Below are positions 17,631-26,904 of a stretch of 64,000 nt of DNA, piece after piece. The notes beneath the pieces were generated by a model. It worked only from the letters and a program-made list of their open reading frames with translations, did not search any database and was not told the DNA's origin. The DNA is taken from the NCBI RefSeq assembly GCF_009937955.1, contig NZ_AP018439.1:1984001-2048000 (forward strand), given 5' to 3'. The translations under genes and the position numbers were made by a program. The first letter of the stretch is position 1; every line of letters begins with the position of its first letter. Origin of the DNA: Undibacterium sp. KW1 (GTDB taxonomy: Bacteria; Pseudomonadota; Gammaproteobacteria; Burkholderiales; Burkholderiaceae_D).

Positions 17631-18035
17631 TCAGCCTGCAGTGGTTTCTATGATGGGCGAACTGGTGATGGTCTTATGTACTGGGCACTTTGCCGCGATG
17701 GCGACCAGTCTGGTTCTTTGCTCATCAGTTAAATCTGCACCATGCAGAATGACTTCTTTCTTGAATATGTCTTGCGCGCCTTCTTTGTGATGTGTCAATT
17801 TGACTTCAACCTTGTCCAAAGGCCATTGATGCTGGCTCGCATACCAGCGCACTGTCATGGCCGTGCACTCCCCCAGCGCTGCAGTCAATAAGTCGAATGG
17901 GGCGGGGCCCAGGTTGCCGCCACCGGCATCCAATGGCTCGTCACCTTTGATCAGGTGGCCAGAGACATTGATATCTACGGCAAAAGCGTTTTCGCCGGTT
18001 TCAATGACATGAGCGAAGATAGTTTGATCTGACAT
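17631..18035 (-). CDS. OsmC family peroxiredoxin-like protein
   Basis: 134 residues of the OsmC/Ohr fold, dimeric thiol peroxidases that reduce organic hydroperoxides. The two conserved cysteines are present: one in AALGECTAMTVRWYA and one in AIAAKCPVHKTI. GPAPFDLLTAALGEC is the family helix motif. The pattern is closer to the YhfA/OsmC-like branch than to Ohr. It lies 8 bases downstream of the pirin gene on the same strand, so the pair is probably one operon against oxidative or electrophile stress (inference). Confidence 0.9.
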   Translation of the reverse strand: MSDQTIFAHVIETGENAFAVDINVSGHLIKGDEPLDAGGGNLGPAPFDLLTAALGECTAMTVRWYASQHQWPLDKVEVKLTHHKEGAQDIFKKEVILHGADLTDEQRTRLVAIAAKCPVHKTITSSPIIETTAG

Positions 18036-18043
18036 GCTGCTTC

Positions 18044-18910
18044 CTATTCAGGTAATGGGATGAATTCATTGTCGCCCGGGACTTTGGCAAAGCGCCCAGC
18101 CTTCCAGTCGGCTTTTGCCTGTTCTATGCGCGCTTCTGACGTGGATACAAAATTCCAGAAAATATAGCGCTGCTCAGGCAGGTTCGCACCGCCCAGCAAT
18201 ACCAGATGAGCGTCGCTGGTAGCTGTAATGATCACGTTGGCACCTTCTTCGAAGACTGGCATGGTGCGTTCTTCAACAGTTTCACCGTCGATGCTGACCT
18301 GGCCGGAGATCAGATACAAGGCACGTTCCGCATATTCTGCTGGTACTTGCAACTGCGTACCCGCAGGCATTTTTGCCTCGACATAGAACAGCGGGCTAAA
18401 AATCTTCACAGGTGCTGTATGCCCGTAGGCTGAACCTGCGATGAGTTTTAAGGCTACATGGCCTATGTCAAATGCAGGCAGGCTCTCAGCCGCATGATGA
18501 TGAAACGAGGGTTCGACTTCTTCAAATTCCTTGGGCAAGGCCACCCAGCTTTGCAGGCCATGTACAGTGCGCGTCTGCGCACGTTGTGCATCGCTATTGC
18601 GTTCTGAATGGGTAATGCCGCGTCCTGCAGTCATCCAGTTGACTGCGCCAGCCAGTATCTCTTGTTCTGAGCCCAGGCTGTCGCGATGGAACATGCTGCC
18701 TTCAAATAGATAAGTGACTGTTGCCAGGCCTATGTGAGGATGGGGGCGCACATCCATGCCTTGTCCGGCCTCGAATTGGGCAGGGCCCATGTGGTCCAGG
18801 AAGATGAATGGGCCAACCAGATGCCGTTTGGCGAAGGGTAAAATGCGCCCGACAGTAAAACCCCCAAGGTCTTTGCTGCGTGCAGGTATGGTCAGACTGA
18901 TGACGCTCAT
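18044..18910 (-). CDS. Pirin family protein
   Basis: 288 residues from the ATG at 18910, chosen because GGAAA lies six bases upstream; a start 12 codons earlier is possible. Two-cupin pirin fold; bacterial members often have quercetin 2,3-dioxygenase activity and bind Fe. The metal-site motifs are HPHIG (in DVRPHPHIGLATV) and ITHSE (in MTAGRGITHSERN), with VHGLQSWVALP next. The C-terminal cupin carries ALYLISGQVSIDGE. It is followed closely by the osmC-type gene. Confidence 0.92.
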   Translation of the reverse strand: MSVISLTIPARSKDLGGFTVGRILPFAKRHLVGPFIFLDHMGPAQFEAGQGMDVRPHPHIGLATVTYLFEGSMFHRDSLGSEQEILAGAVNWMTAGRGITHSERNSDAQRAQTRTVHGLQSWVALPKEFEEVEPSFHHHAAESLPAFDIGHVALKLIAGSAYGHTAPVKIFSPLFYVEAKMPAGTQLQVPAEYAERALYLISGQVSIDGETVEERTMPVFEEGANVIITATSDAHLVLLGGANLPEQRYIFWNFVSTSEARIEQAKADWKAGRFAKVPGDNEFIPLPE

Positions 18911-19167
18911 GATAGATTTCCAATAAAGATTTGTAAGGATACTCAAGTCGCTCAGAGTTCAGGCTTCAGTTATTCAGTTTGAATAAACATCGCGTGACAT
19001 TGATGTCGCCTAATATCATTTAATCAGCATTTTAATCCAGATTGATCATTGCAGCCTTGCCCGGGTACGCCAGGTTTTATCGCATCGGCACTTGATCATC
19101 TTGCTTTACAATGTGGCAAGCTAATTTGCTCTTAATTTGATTCTTAATTTTCAACAAGGACATCGTC

Positions 19168-19692
19168 ATGAAATTACTCGCCTTCGCCGCCAGCAGCAGC
19201 AAAAAATCCATCAACAAACAACTGGTCACTTATGCGGCCAGGCAGGTCGCAGGCGCTGAAGTTGAATTGCTGGATTTGAATGACTATGAACTGCCTTTGT
19301 TCAGCGTAGATAAAGAAGCAGACCTGGGCAAGCCGGCACTCGCGCAGGCATTCCTGGACAAGATCGCTAACAGCGACGCCATCCTGATTTCTTTTGCTGA
19401 ACACAATGGTTCGTACAGCGCTGCCTATAAAAACCTGTTTGACTGGTGCTCACGTGCCAATGCCAAGGTATTCCAGGGCAAGCCCATGGTCATGCTTTCG
19501 ACCTCTCCTGGTGCACGTGGTGGTGCCAGTGTACTGGCTGCAGCCACAGGATCTGCTCCATTCTTTGGCGGGCAACTGAAGGCAAGTTTGTCTGTGCCTG
19601 CCTTCCATGAGAATTTTGATGTGGAGAAGCAGGAATTGAAGAATGAGGAGTTGAAAGCTAAATTGGTTGCGGCATTGGCCAGCCTCGCTTGA
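19168..19692 (+). CDS. NADPH-dependent FMN reductase family protein
   Basis: 174 residues, flavodoxin-like fold. MKLLAFAASSSKKSINKQL at the N-terminus carries the FMN phosphate-binding loop (ASSSKKSINK). SFAEHNGSYSAAYKNLFDWCS is the typical central motif (usually PEYNGS/PEYNHS), and MLSTSPGARGG follows. Such enzymes reduce quinones, chromate or azo dyes in vitro; the natural substrate is not evident. It is divergent from the pirin-osmC pair, which hints at a shared redox-stress response. AAGGAC upstream is the probable ribosome site. Confidence 0.92.
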   Translation: MKLLAFAASSSKKSINKQLVTYAARQVAGAEVELLDLNDYELPLFSVDKEADLGKPALAQAFLDKIANSDAILISFAEHNGSYSAAYKNLFDWCSRANAKVFQGKPMVMLSTSPGARGGASVLAAATGSAPFFGGQLKASLSVPAFHENFDVEKQELKNEELKAKLVAALASLA

Positions 19693-19707
19693 AAACCTGC
19701 GATAAAA

Positions 19708-20040
19708 ATGAGCTTGTTTAAACTGCCTTTGCATTTGCCAGGCTATAAGTTCATGGCCATGGCATATTTAGTAGTGGCAGTCATATTGATCTGGGCAGGA
19801 ACTTTCCCAAATGAATATCTATTATCTTTGGGAAAGGTAGCGGACGCCCATGCGTTTCCATTTGTTCCACTGGCTCTTGAGTTGTCGCTTTTATTGCTAG
19901 TATGCTGGCTTCAAATATGGGCGCTCTCGGTATCTGCGTGGCGAAGAGTGGGAAGACTGCTTGTTTGCCTTGCTTTGACTGGTGGTTTAGCTATGCTTTC
20001 CGCTTTGGGTGTCGTGCATTCATCACGGCAATATATTTAA
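19708..20040 (+). CDS. Small membrane protein of unknown function
   Basis: 110 residues with three hydrophobic segments (about 15-32, 52-72 and 80-100): FMAMAYLVVAVILIWAG, LALELSLLLLVCWLQIW, and LLVCLALTGGLAMLSAL. A basic pair, WRRVGR, sits between the last two. The ribosome site is poor. It is 15 bases behind the FMN reductase gene, so it may be translated from the same message. No family recognised; the composition supports a real protein, but confidence is moderate. The 175 bases after it hold nothing I can identify. Confidence 0.5.
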   Translation: MSLFKLPLHLPGYKFMAMAYLVVAVILIWAGTFPNEYLLSLGKVADAHAFPFVPLALELSLLLLVCWLQIWALSVSAWRRVGRLLVCLALTGGLAMLSALGVVHSSRQYI

Positions 20041-20215
20041 TTTGTTCTTGCAGTGATTGCTCTCGCACCGGCAGATGCAATACTGATAATCAGTTTCAGT
20101 GTTATCGCTCTGGTGTCAAAATTAAAATTGCCAGTAACTCGTTGAAGGAGCAGTTCCTGTTCAGGCACGCAGGAACTGCTTCATAAAAGGTATTTGGGAA
20201 CTTCAATGGCTTTTC

Positions 20216-20665
20216 TTAATGCTTGCCCGTACTACCAAAACCACCCTCACCACGCTCACTCTGACCAAATTCATCCACGATATTAAATCCGACTTGCAGC
20301 ACAGGCACGATGATCAGTTGTGCCAGTCTTTCCATAGGTTGCAGGGTGAACTCTGACTGGCCACGGTTCCAGGTTGATACCATCAATTGTCCCTGGTAGT
20401 CAGAGTCAATCAGACCTACCAGGTTGCCCAGCACGATACCGTTTTTATGGCCCATGCCGCTGCGTGGCAAGATCATGGCGGCGTAGCCTGGGTCAGCTAT
20501 GTGTATCGCCAGGCCGGTAGGGATCAACACTGTTTGGCCGGGTTGTATGGTAATCGCTTCATCTATGCAGGCGCGCAGGTCAAGGCCAGCGCTGCCAGGT
20601 GTGCCGTAGGCAGGCAGCATGTCTTTCATACGGCTGTCGAGAATTTTCAGGTCTATGTTTTTCAT
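20216..20665 (-). CDS. dut: dUTP diphosphatase (dUTPase)
   Basis: 149 residues, trimeric all-beta dUTPase. Hydrolyses dUTP to dUMP, keeping uracil out of DNA and feeding dTMP synthesis. All five motifs are visible: GSAGLDLRA (I), [12 protein letters not shown] (II), [11 protein letters not shown] (III), [11 protein letters not shown] (IV) and the flexible C-terminal [12 protein letters not shown] (V), which closes over the substrate. It is the last gene of the ribF-ileS-lspA-coaBC-dut run, 58 bases after coaBC. Confidence 0.97.
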   Translation of the reverse strand: MKNIDLKILDSRMKDMLPAYGTPGSAGLDLRACIDEAITIQPGQTVLIPTGLAIHIADPGYAAMILPRSGMGHKNGIVLGNLVGLIDSDYQGQLMVSTWNRGQSEFTLQPMERLAQLIIVPVLQVGFNIVDEFGQSERGEGGFGSTGKH

Positions 20666-20723
20666 GGTATTGAGAAAAAATAATGCTCAAAGCGCGGGCG
20701 CTCTTTGAGCAGGTAGGGGAGAT

Positions 20724-21935
20724 TTAAATGAGGCTGGAACGCAAGGCGATTTCTGCCACCAGTTGTTGAGCCAGCGCTTGTTTGTCTGCGCGCGGCAAAG
20801 TAGTGTGGCCGTGCACATCAAACAGCACCAGCTCGTTCTCATCCTTGCCAAAGGTGTGATGGCCGATATTACCAACCAGCAGAGGCACGTCTTTCTTCTG
20901 GCGTTTGGCAGCGCCGTACTGCAAAAGGTTTTCTGATTCTGCGGCAAAGCCTACGCAATAAGGTGCATTCGGCATGGCGGCGACGCTGGCCAATATGTCA
21001 GGGTTTTGCGCAAACTGCAGTTGCGGCACATCACCTTCACTGGTCTTTTTTAGTTTCTGCGTGCTGGCATTGGCAACGCGCCAGTCGGCAACGGCGGCAA
21101 CGGCAACAAACACATCCTGCTTGTGCTGCCTGAGTTGAGCCACTACCGCATCAAACATTTGCTGCGCAGTTTGCACGTCAATGCGGCGCACGCCATATGG
21201 CGCATCGAGTGCCGTAGGGCCGGAGACGAGGGTGACAATGGCACCGGCTTCCCAGGCGGCCTGCGCAATCGCATAACCCATCTTGCCAGATGACAGATTG
21301 GTGATGCCGCGTACCGGGTCTATTGGCTCAAATGTAGGGCCAGCGGTGATCAATACATGTTTTCCAGCCAGGGTCTTGGCCTGGAAAGAGGCGATGATTT
21401 CTGTCAGTAATTGCTCGGGTTCCAGCATGCGGCCCATGCCGGTTTCTCCACAAGCCTGGTCGCCGGCAGCAGGACCTAGCAGATGTATGCCATCTGCCCT
21501 GATCTGTTGCACATTGCGCTGGGTGGCCGGGTTTTGCCACATCTCTACATTCATTGCCGGAGCGATGAGCAGGGGTAAACTGGCGGGGCGGGCAACGCAC
21601 AGGGTGGACAGTAAATCGTTGCAGGCACCATGTGCCAGCTTGAAGATAAAGTCAGTACTGCAAGGCGCAATGACGATGGCATCCGCGTCCCGCGTCAGGT
21701 CTATGTGCGGCATATTATTATTGACGCGCGCATCCCATTGGTCGGTATAGACCGTATTGCCAGACAGGGCTTGCATGGTCACTGGCGTGATGAAATGGGT
21801 GGCAGATTCTGTCATCACCACCTGTACATCGGCGCCAGCTTTGCCGAGTGCGCGCGTCAGTTCTGCAATCTTGTAGCAGGCCACGCCACCGGTCAGGCCC
21901 AGAACGATCTTTTTACCAGCCAGTCGCAGACTCAT
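20724..21935 (-). CDS. coaBC: Bifunctional phosphopantothenoylcysteine decarboxylase / phosphopantothenate-cysteine ligase
   Basis: 403 residues, two middle steps of coenzyme A synthesis. The N-terminal half is the flavoprotein decarboxylase CoaC: LGLTGGVACYKIAELTRALG, then active-site region PAMNVEMWQNPATQRNV, then CGETGMGRMLEP, the substrate-recognition clamp. The C-terminal half is CoaB (synthetase): ITAGPTFEPIDPVRGITN and SSGKMGYAIAQAAW are the dimer and nucleotide motifs. 11 bases downstream of lspA; the dfp-dut adjacency is widely conserved. Confidence 0.96.
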   Translation of the reverse strand: MSLRLAGKKIVLGLTGGVACYKIAELTRALGKAGADVQVVMTESATHFITPVTMQALSGNTVYTDQWDARVNNNMPHIDLTRDADAIVIAPCSTDFIFKLAHGACNDLLSTLCVARPASLPLLIAPAMNVEMWQNPATQRNVQQIRADGIHLLGPAAGDQACGETGMGRMLEPEQLLTEIIASFQAKTLAGKHVLITAGPTFEPIDPVRGITNLSSGKMGYAIAQAAWEAGAIVTLVSGPTALDAPYGVRRIDVQTAQQMFDAVVAQLRQHKQDVFVAVAAVADWRVANASTQKLKKTSEGDVPQLQFAQNPDILASVAAMPNAPYCVGFAAESENLLQYGAAKRQKKDVPLLVGNIGHHTFGKDENELVLFDVHGHTTLPRADKQALAQQLVAEIALRSSLI

Positions 21936-21946
21936 GGTGCTACTCC

Positions 21947-22474
21947 TTATTTTTTGACGCGGCGTAATTCATCTACTATGAATAATGCAGCACCTACGCA
22001 AATTGCGCTGTCTGCGATGTTAAATGCCGGGAAATGGTAAATTTCCAGGTAATGAAAATCCAGAAAATCAATGACATGGCCATACAACACCCTGTCGATA
22101 ACATTACCGAGCGCACCACCCATGATCAGTGCCAGTGCAGTGCAAAACAGTTTTTGTCCTGCATGGCGCTTCAGCAGGTAAGTGATATACGCAGCTGCGA
22201 TCAAACCGATAGCAGTAAAGAAATAACGCTGCCAGCCTGCTTCTGCGGCCAGAAAGCTGAAAGCTGCACCCTTGTTGTACACCAGTGTCAGGTTGAAAAA
22301 TGAGGTAATGCTCAGAGTTTCGGCATAAGCAAAGGCCTTGCTGATCGTGATTTTTGTGACCTGGTCCAGCAAGATAATGATGGCGGCCAGACCCAGCCAG
22401 GGTATCAGGCTGGAACCAGATGACTTGGTGCCTGAAGAATTATTTGATGCAGCAGGACGTTTTTTGGTCGCCAT
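21947..22474 (-). CDS. lspA: Lipoprotein signal peptidase (signal peptidase II)
   Basis: 175 residues, inner-membrane aspartyl protease that cleaves prolipoproteins before the lipid-modified Cys. Four membrane helices are visible. The catalytic Asp residues sit in [15 protein letters not shown] and [11 protein letters not shown]. The early TM motif LLDQVTK and the NKGAAFSFL loop are family hallmarks. The N-terminal extension ([15 protein letters not shown]...) is hydrophilic and a little longer than in E. coli. It is preceded by ileS, as in many proteobacteria. Confidence 0.97.
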   Translation of the reverse strand: MATKKRPAASNNSSGTKSSGSSLIPWLGLAAIIILLDQVTKITISKAFAYAETLSITSFFNLTLVYNKGAAFSFLAAEAGWQRYFFTAIGLIAAAYITYLLKRHAGQKLFCTALALIMGGALGNVIDRVLYGHVIDFLDFHYLEIYHFPAFNIADSAICVGAALFIVDELRRVKK

Positions 22475-22567
22475 GGATATTGAACTCTTGTGAAGTCTTG
22501 ATTAATGCAGGCAGGAGCAGGTTTGCGCCTGCCCCACACTCACAACTACACTGCAACTACATTTTTA

Positions 22568-25432
22568 CTATGCAAAGCGACGCGCTTCGCCAGCGCCAAA
22601 CAGATTACTGACACAGCGGCCACACAGTCCAGCGTGTTCAGCATTGCTACCCACGTCTGCACGATAATGCCAGCAACGCTCGCATTTTTCGTATTTGGAT
22701 GGAGTAACAACGACGGCTTCATCGGCTTCGCTGGCGACCTGTTCCACGCCTGCTGCTGAGGTGATCAGGGTGAATTTCAAGTCATCGGCAAAGCTGTTCA
22801 ATACATTAAACTTGTTGCCGCTGGCCTTGATTGTCACTTCTGCCTGCAGGGATGAGCCTATGCCACCAGCCACACGTACTTCTTCCAGTTGCTTGGTCAC
22901 ATCCGTGCGCACTGCACGCAGGGCGGCATATTTGGCCAACAAGGCTTCTGCATCTGCAATCTCAGGCAAGCTGTAATAAGTTTGCGTGAAGATGGTTTCG
23001 TCGCTGTCTTTATACGCATCGGCAGCAGCAAAGAATTGCCATGCTTCTTCAGCAGTGAAAGACAGCATCGGTGCCATCAGACGCAATAGGGATTGCGTGA
23101 TATGCCAGATTGCAGTCTGTGCAGAGCGGCGCGCATGCGAAGTCGCGCCGCTGGTGTACAGACGGTCTTTCAGGATGTCGAGGTAGAAACCACCGAGGTC
23201 TTCCGAACAGAATGACTGCAATTTGCTGACCACAGGGTGGAATTCAAACGCATCAAAATGTGTCAGGATTTCTTTCTGCAATGCTGCCATATTGGCGATG
23301 GCATAGCGGTCTATCTCCAGCAATTCGTTGATGGCGACTGCATCTTTTGCAGTATCAAAATCAGAAGTGTTGGCTAGTAAGAAGCGCAGGGTATTACGGA
23401 TGCGGCGATAGGCTTCCGTCACGCGTTTCAGGATTTCGTCAGAGATGGACAGTTCGCCCGAATAATCAGAAGATGCCACCCACAGACGCAAGATGTCTGC
23501 ACCCAGTGTGTCGGATATCTTTTGCGGTGCCAGTGTATTGCCCAAAGACTTGGACATCTTCTTGCCATCGCCATCAACAGTGAAACCATGTGTCAGCAAA
23601 GCTTTGTATGGTGCACGGCCATCCAGCATCGACGCTGTCAACAAAGAAGAATGGAACCAGCCGCGATGCTGGTCAGAGCCTTCCAGATACAGGTCTGCCG
23701 GGAAGGCTGACTGCTCTTTATGTGAGCCGCGCAAGACGGTCTGATGTGTCACGCCAGAATCAAACCAGACGTCCAGGGTGTCGCGGTTCTTGACATACAT
23801 GGCTGCTTCATCACCGAGCAAATCAGCGACTTCGATTTTTTGCCAGGCTTCTATGCCTTCTTTTTCTATGCGCAGGGCGATCTGTTCCAGCAACTCTGGT
23901 GTGCGTGGATGCAATTGACCAGTTTCCTTATGCAGGAAGAAGGCCATAGGCACGCCCCATTGACGCTGGCGTGACAAGGTCCAGTCAGGACGGTTGGCGA
24001 TCATGCCATGCAAACGTGCCTTGCCCCATGCCGGGAAGAAGGCAGTTTCATCGATGGCTTTCAATGCGGTCTGGCGCAGGCTGTCACCGCCGGCTTTGGG
24101 CGTATTGTCCATGCTGGCAAACCACTGTGACGTGGCGCGATAGATGATCGGTGTCTTATGACGCCAGCAATGCATGTAACTATGCTCAAACATCTTGAAT
24201 GAGAACAGGGTACCCGCTTCGCGCAGCTTGTCGCAGATAGGTTTGGATGCTTCCCAGATCGTCATGCCAGCAAAGAAAGGCAGGCTGGATGCGAATTTGC
24301 CATCACCCATGACTGGGGCGATGATATCGTCATCCTTCATGCCATGCGCCTTGCATGACTGGAAATCTTCGATACCGTAGGCTGGCGCAGAGTGGACCAC
24401 GCCAGTACCGGTTTCTGTACTCACATATTCACCCAGATAGACTGGAGAAAAACGGTCATAGCCAGCATCCAGTGCTGACAATGGATGTTTGAATTTGATT
24501 TCAGACAAATCCGCACCCAGGCAAGTGGCGATAACTTCACCTGTCAGACCGTAGTTAGTCAGGCTGGCTTCGACCAGGTCTTTTGCCAGTATCAGCAGGA
24601 TGTCTTCACCTTCGCGCTGGGTCTTGACCAGGGCGTAAGTGATTTCCGGGTGCATGTTCAGCGCCTGGTTGGATGGGATGGTCCATGGCGTTGTAGTCCA
24701 GATGACGCAGTAACCTTTGTCCAGCGGCAGTTTGTCCAGCTTGAAGGCGGCAGCCAGTTTGTCATGTTCCGCAAACGGGAAACCGACATCGATGGATGGA
24801 TCACGCTTGTTTTCATATTCAACTTCAGCTTCCGCCAGGGCAGAGCCGCAGTCAAAACACCAGTTGACTGGTTTCAGGCCGCGATAGACGTAGCCTTTTT
24901 CCAGCAATTTGCCGAGTGCGCGCAATTCGTCCGCTTCATTGCCAAAGGCCATGGTTTTGTACGGGTTATCCCATTCGCCCAATACACCCAGACGGATGAA
25001 GCCAGCTTTTTGTTTTTCTATCTGTTCATTTGCATACACGCGTGCCTTGGCATGCACTTCTGCCACTGGCAGATTCTTACCAAACAGTTTTTCCACCTGG
25101 ATTTCGATAGGCATGCCATGGCAATCCCAGCCTGGCACATACGGTGCATCAAAGCCAGCCATGGTACGGGCTTTGACGATCATGTCTTTCAAGATCTTGT
25201 TAACGGCGTGGCCCAGATGGATATCACCATTGGCATACGGTGGGCCGTCATGCAGGATGAATTTCGGACGACCGGCAGATGCCTTGCGCACGCGTTCATA
25301 GATTTTCTTGTCTTGCCATTCCTTGACCCATTTGGGTTCGCGCTTGGCCAGATCGCCGCGCATAGGGAAGGTGGTTTCGGTCATATTGACCGGGTATTTA
25401 CTGGCAGTTTTTGCCGCTTTGTTTTCAGACAT
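22568..25432 (-). CDS. ileS: Isoleucine-tRNA ligase
   Basis: 954 residues, class I synthetase that charges tRNA-Ile and edits Val. The HIGH motif appears as HLGH (residues 72-75, in [13 protein letters not shown]) and KMSKS as KKMSKSLGN. The CP1 editing domain lies between them ([12 protein letters not shown]). The C-terminal zinc finger is complete: CERCWHY with CGRC. The length fits the bacterial type. Between ribF and lspA in the conserved order; the gap to ribF is 66 bases. Confidence 0.98.
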   Translation of the reverse strand: MSENKAAKTASKYPVNMTETTFPMRGDLAKREPKWVKEWQDKKIYERVRKASAGRPKFILHDGPPYANGDIHLGHAVNKILKDMIVKARTMAGFDAPYVPGWDCHGMPIEIQVEKLFGKNLPVAEVHAKARVYANEQIEKQKAGFIRLGVLGEWDNPYKTMAFGNEADELRALGKLLEKGYVYRGLKPVNWCFDCGSALAEAEVEYENKRDPSIDVGFPFAEHDKLAAAFKLDKLPLDKGYCVIWTTTPWTIPSNQALNMHPEITYALVKTQREGEDILLILAKDLVEASLTNYGLTGEVIATCLGADLSEIKFKHPLSALDAGYDRFSPVYLGEYVSTETGTGVVHSAPAYGIEDFQSCKAHGMKDDDIIAPVMGDGKFASSLPFFAGMTIWEASKPICDKLREAGTLFSFKMFEHSYMHCWRHKTPIIYRATSQWFASMDNTPKAGGDSLRQTALKAIDETAFFPAWGKARLHGMIANRPDWTLSRQRQWGVPMAFFLHKETGQLHPRTPELLEQIALRIEKEGIEAWQKIEVADLLGDEAAMYVKNRDTLDVWFDSGVTHQTVLRGSHKEQSAFPADLYLEGSDQHRGWFHSSLLTASMLDGRAPYKALLTHGFTVDGDGKKMSKSLGNTLAPQKISDTLGADILRLWVASSDYSGELSISDEILKRVTEAYRRIRNTLRFLLANTSDFDTAKDAVAINELLEIDRYAIANMAALQKEILTHFDAFEFHPVVSKLQSFCSEDLGGFYLDILKDRLYTSGATSHARRSAQTAIWHITQSLLRLMAPMLSFTAEEAWQFFAAADAYKDSDETIFTQTYYSLPEIADAEALLAKYAALRAVRTDVTKQLEEVRVAGGIGSSLQAEVTIKASGNKFNVLNSFADDLKFTLITSAAGVEQVASEADEAVVVTPSKYEKCERCWHYRADVGSNAEHAGLCGRCVSNLFGAGEARRFA

Positions 25433-25498
25433 AATGAGTTTTCTATTTTTAAAATCGGGATGAAGTCACAAGCAATCACAACAAACAAAGTGTGAGCT

Positions 25499-26476
25499 TC
25501 AAATTCGGTCAGTGGCAGAGCGGGCAGGGCGGTGGCTGTCGGCAAAATAGACACGTGCCTGTTCAGCGTCCTTGTTGATGGCCGCAGTCAAGGTAGGCAG
25601 GTCTATGTATTTTTCTTCGTCGCGCAGTTTTTTCAAGAACTCTATCTGCACGACTTTGCCGTAGGCATGACCGCTGTAATCAAATACATGGGTTTCCAGC
25701 AGCACACGGCCACTGTCATCGACAGTAGGGCGTACGCCGAGGCTGGCAACGGCGGGTAAAGGCTGTTCGGCCAAACCGTGAACCTGCACGATAAAGATGC
25801 CATGCAGGGCAGGGCGGTGATGGGCAATACGCAGGTTCAGCGTAGGAAAACCTATGGTGCGTCCCAGCTTTTGGCCGTGCACCACATGGCCTGAAATACG
25901 GTAAGGGTGACCCAGCAGGGCTTCTGCCTCATCAAAATCACCATTCGCCAGCGCAAGGCGTACTGCAGATGAGGAGATGCGCACGCCCTTGTTTTGTACT
26001 GAGGGCAGCGTCTCTACGGTAAAACCATGACGCAAGCCTGCTTCGGTCAGGGTGGCGACATCTCCAGCGCGTTTGGCACCAAAGCGAAAATCTTCACCAA
26101 CCATGACCCATTTCACATGCAGACCATCGACCAGCACTTTTTCTATGAAATCTTGCGGTGACAATGTAGCAAAGTGGGCATTGAAATGTTCAACGATGAC
26201 GCGGTCAACACCGGCAGCTTGTAGCGAAGCCATGTTGTCGCGCAAATTGGCGATACGGGTAGGTGCCTTCGACAGATCACCCAGCATCTGGGCAAAGAAT
26301 GCACGTGGATGTGGTTCAAATGTCATGACGGCAGCTTCTATGCCCAGACGTGTGGCGGCATCCCGCAAACGGGCAAGCAAAGTCTGGTGGCCCAGATGCA
26401 CGCCATCAAAATTGCCTATCGCCAGCGCACAGGGGGCACGGGAGGCTGCATTTGGAAGTCCGCGAAATACCTTCAT
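25499..26476 (-). CDS. ribF: Bifunctional riboflavin kinase / FAD synthetase
   Basis: 325 residues. Phosphorylates riboflavin to FMN (C-terminal kinase) and adenylates FMN to FAD (N-terminal FMN adenylyltransferase). The N-terminal nucleotidyltransferase site is ALAIGNFDGVHLGHQ, with ISSSAVR. The kinase domain begins near LGHPYRISGHVVHG and carries LGRTIGFPTLNL, the ATP/flavin site. First gene of the five-gene minus-strand run ending in dut; its promoter should lie in the 26480-26560 gap, but no clear boxes were found. Confidence 0.97.
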   Translation of the reverse strand: MKVFRGLPNAASRAPCALAIGNFDGVHLGHQTLLARLRDAATRLGIEAAVMTFEPHPRAFFAQMLGDLSKAPTRIANLRDNMASLQAAGVDRVIVEHFNAHFATLSPQDFIEKVLVDGLHVKWVMVGEDFRFGAKRAGDVATLTEAGLRHGFTVETLPSVQNKGVRISSSAVRLALANGDFDEAEALLGHPYRISGHVVHGQKLGRTIGFPTLNLRIAHHRPALHGIFIVQVHGLAEQPLPAVASLGVRPTVDDSGRVLLETHVFDYSGHAYGKVVQIEFLKKLRDEEKYIDLPTLTAAINKDAEQARVYFADSHRPARSATDRI

Positions 26477-26557
26477 TGTTTCCAGAAAACTGCTGCAAAG
26501 CCGTAGATTATAAATGCTTTCGTCTGGCTATAGACCTGATCTGAGGTTGAAATGCAA

Positions 26558-26584
26558 ATTTCACAAGGGTTTAACTTGTGAAAT
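26558..26584 (-). terminator. Hairpin downstream of the small Cys-motif gene
   Basis: A perfect 10-bp stem (ATTTCACAAG, 26558-26567, with 26575-26584) around a 7-base loop, 31 bases past the stop at 26615. The tail on the minus strand (TTGCATTTC) is only partly T-rich, so it is a weak terminator or simply a hairpin. Confidence 0.45.
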
Positions 26585-26614
26585 CCTCTCATTTCTCAGC
26601 ATTTGAGGCATGAA

Positions 26615-26830
26615 TCAATGATGATGTGACCACAAAACATCATTGGAGCTCAGATAAGACTGCACAGCTTCCTTATTGCCAGTCGCATGTTTCATGATCT
26701 CGCCGCAGTTGCAAATGCCTTGATAGGGTTGAATGTGCGAGCAGGCAGAGACTTTTTGCAAGAAAACCTGGACGGATTTGCTGCAATTTTTGCATTTAAA
26801 GGTCAGGATGCGGGCGGGTTTGTTGATCAT
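26615..26830 (-). CDS. Small Cys-motif (zinc-ribbon-like) protein
   Basis: 71 residues. Two Cys pairs, FKCKNCSKS near the N-terminus and GICNCGE in the middle, plus several His residues including a C-terminal HHH, would suit binding of one zinc ion. No known family is certain. The ribosome site is weak. It stands between ribF and a methyltransferase gene, all on the minus strand. The ordered Cys spacing is what makes me call it real. The His-rich end could also be a metal-sensing tail, which is only a guess. Confidence 0.55.
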   Translation of the reverse strand: MINKPARILTFKCKNCSKSVQVFLQKVSACSHIQPYQGICNCGEIMKHATGNKEAVQSYLSSNDVLWSHHH

Positions 26831-26904
26831 GATGCTAATTTTCTAAACAATTAATCAATTCATGTGGTCAGTGTTTTGATAGCTACTGACCACAAATACA
26901 AATG

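Noticed and set aside
24485-25495. 336-codon ORF on the plus strand, opposite ileS
   Set aside because: Antisense shadow with Phe/Gln/His-rich composition; ileS motifs on the other strand are complete.
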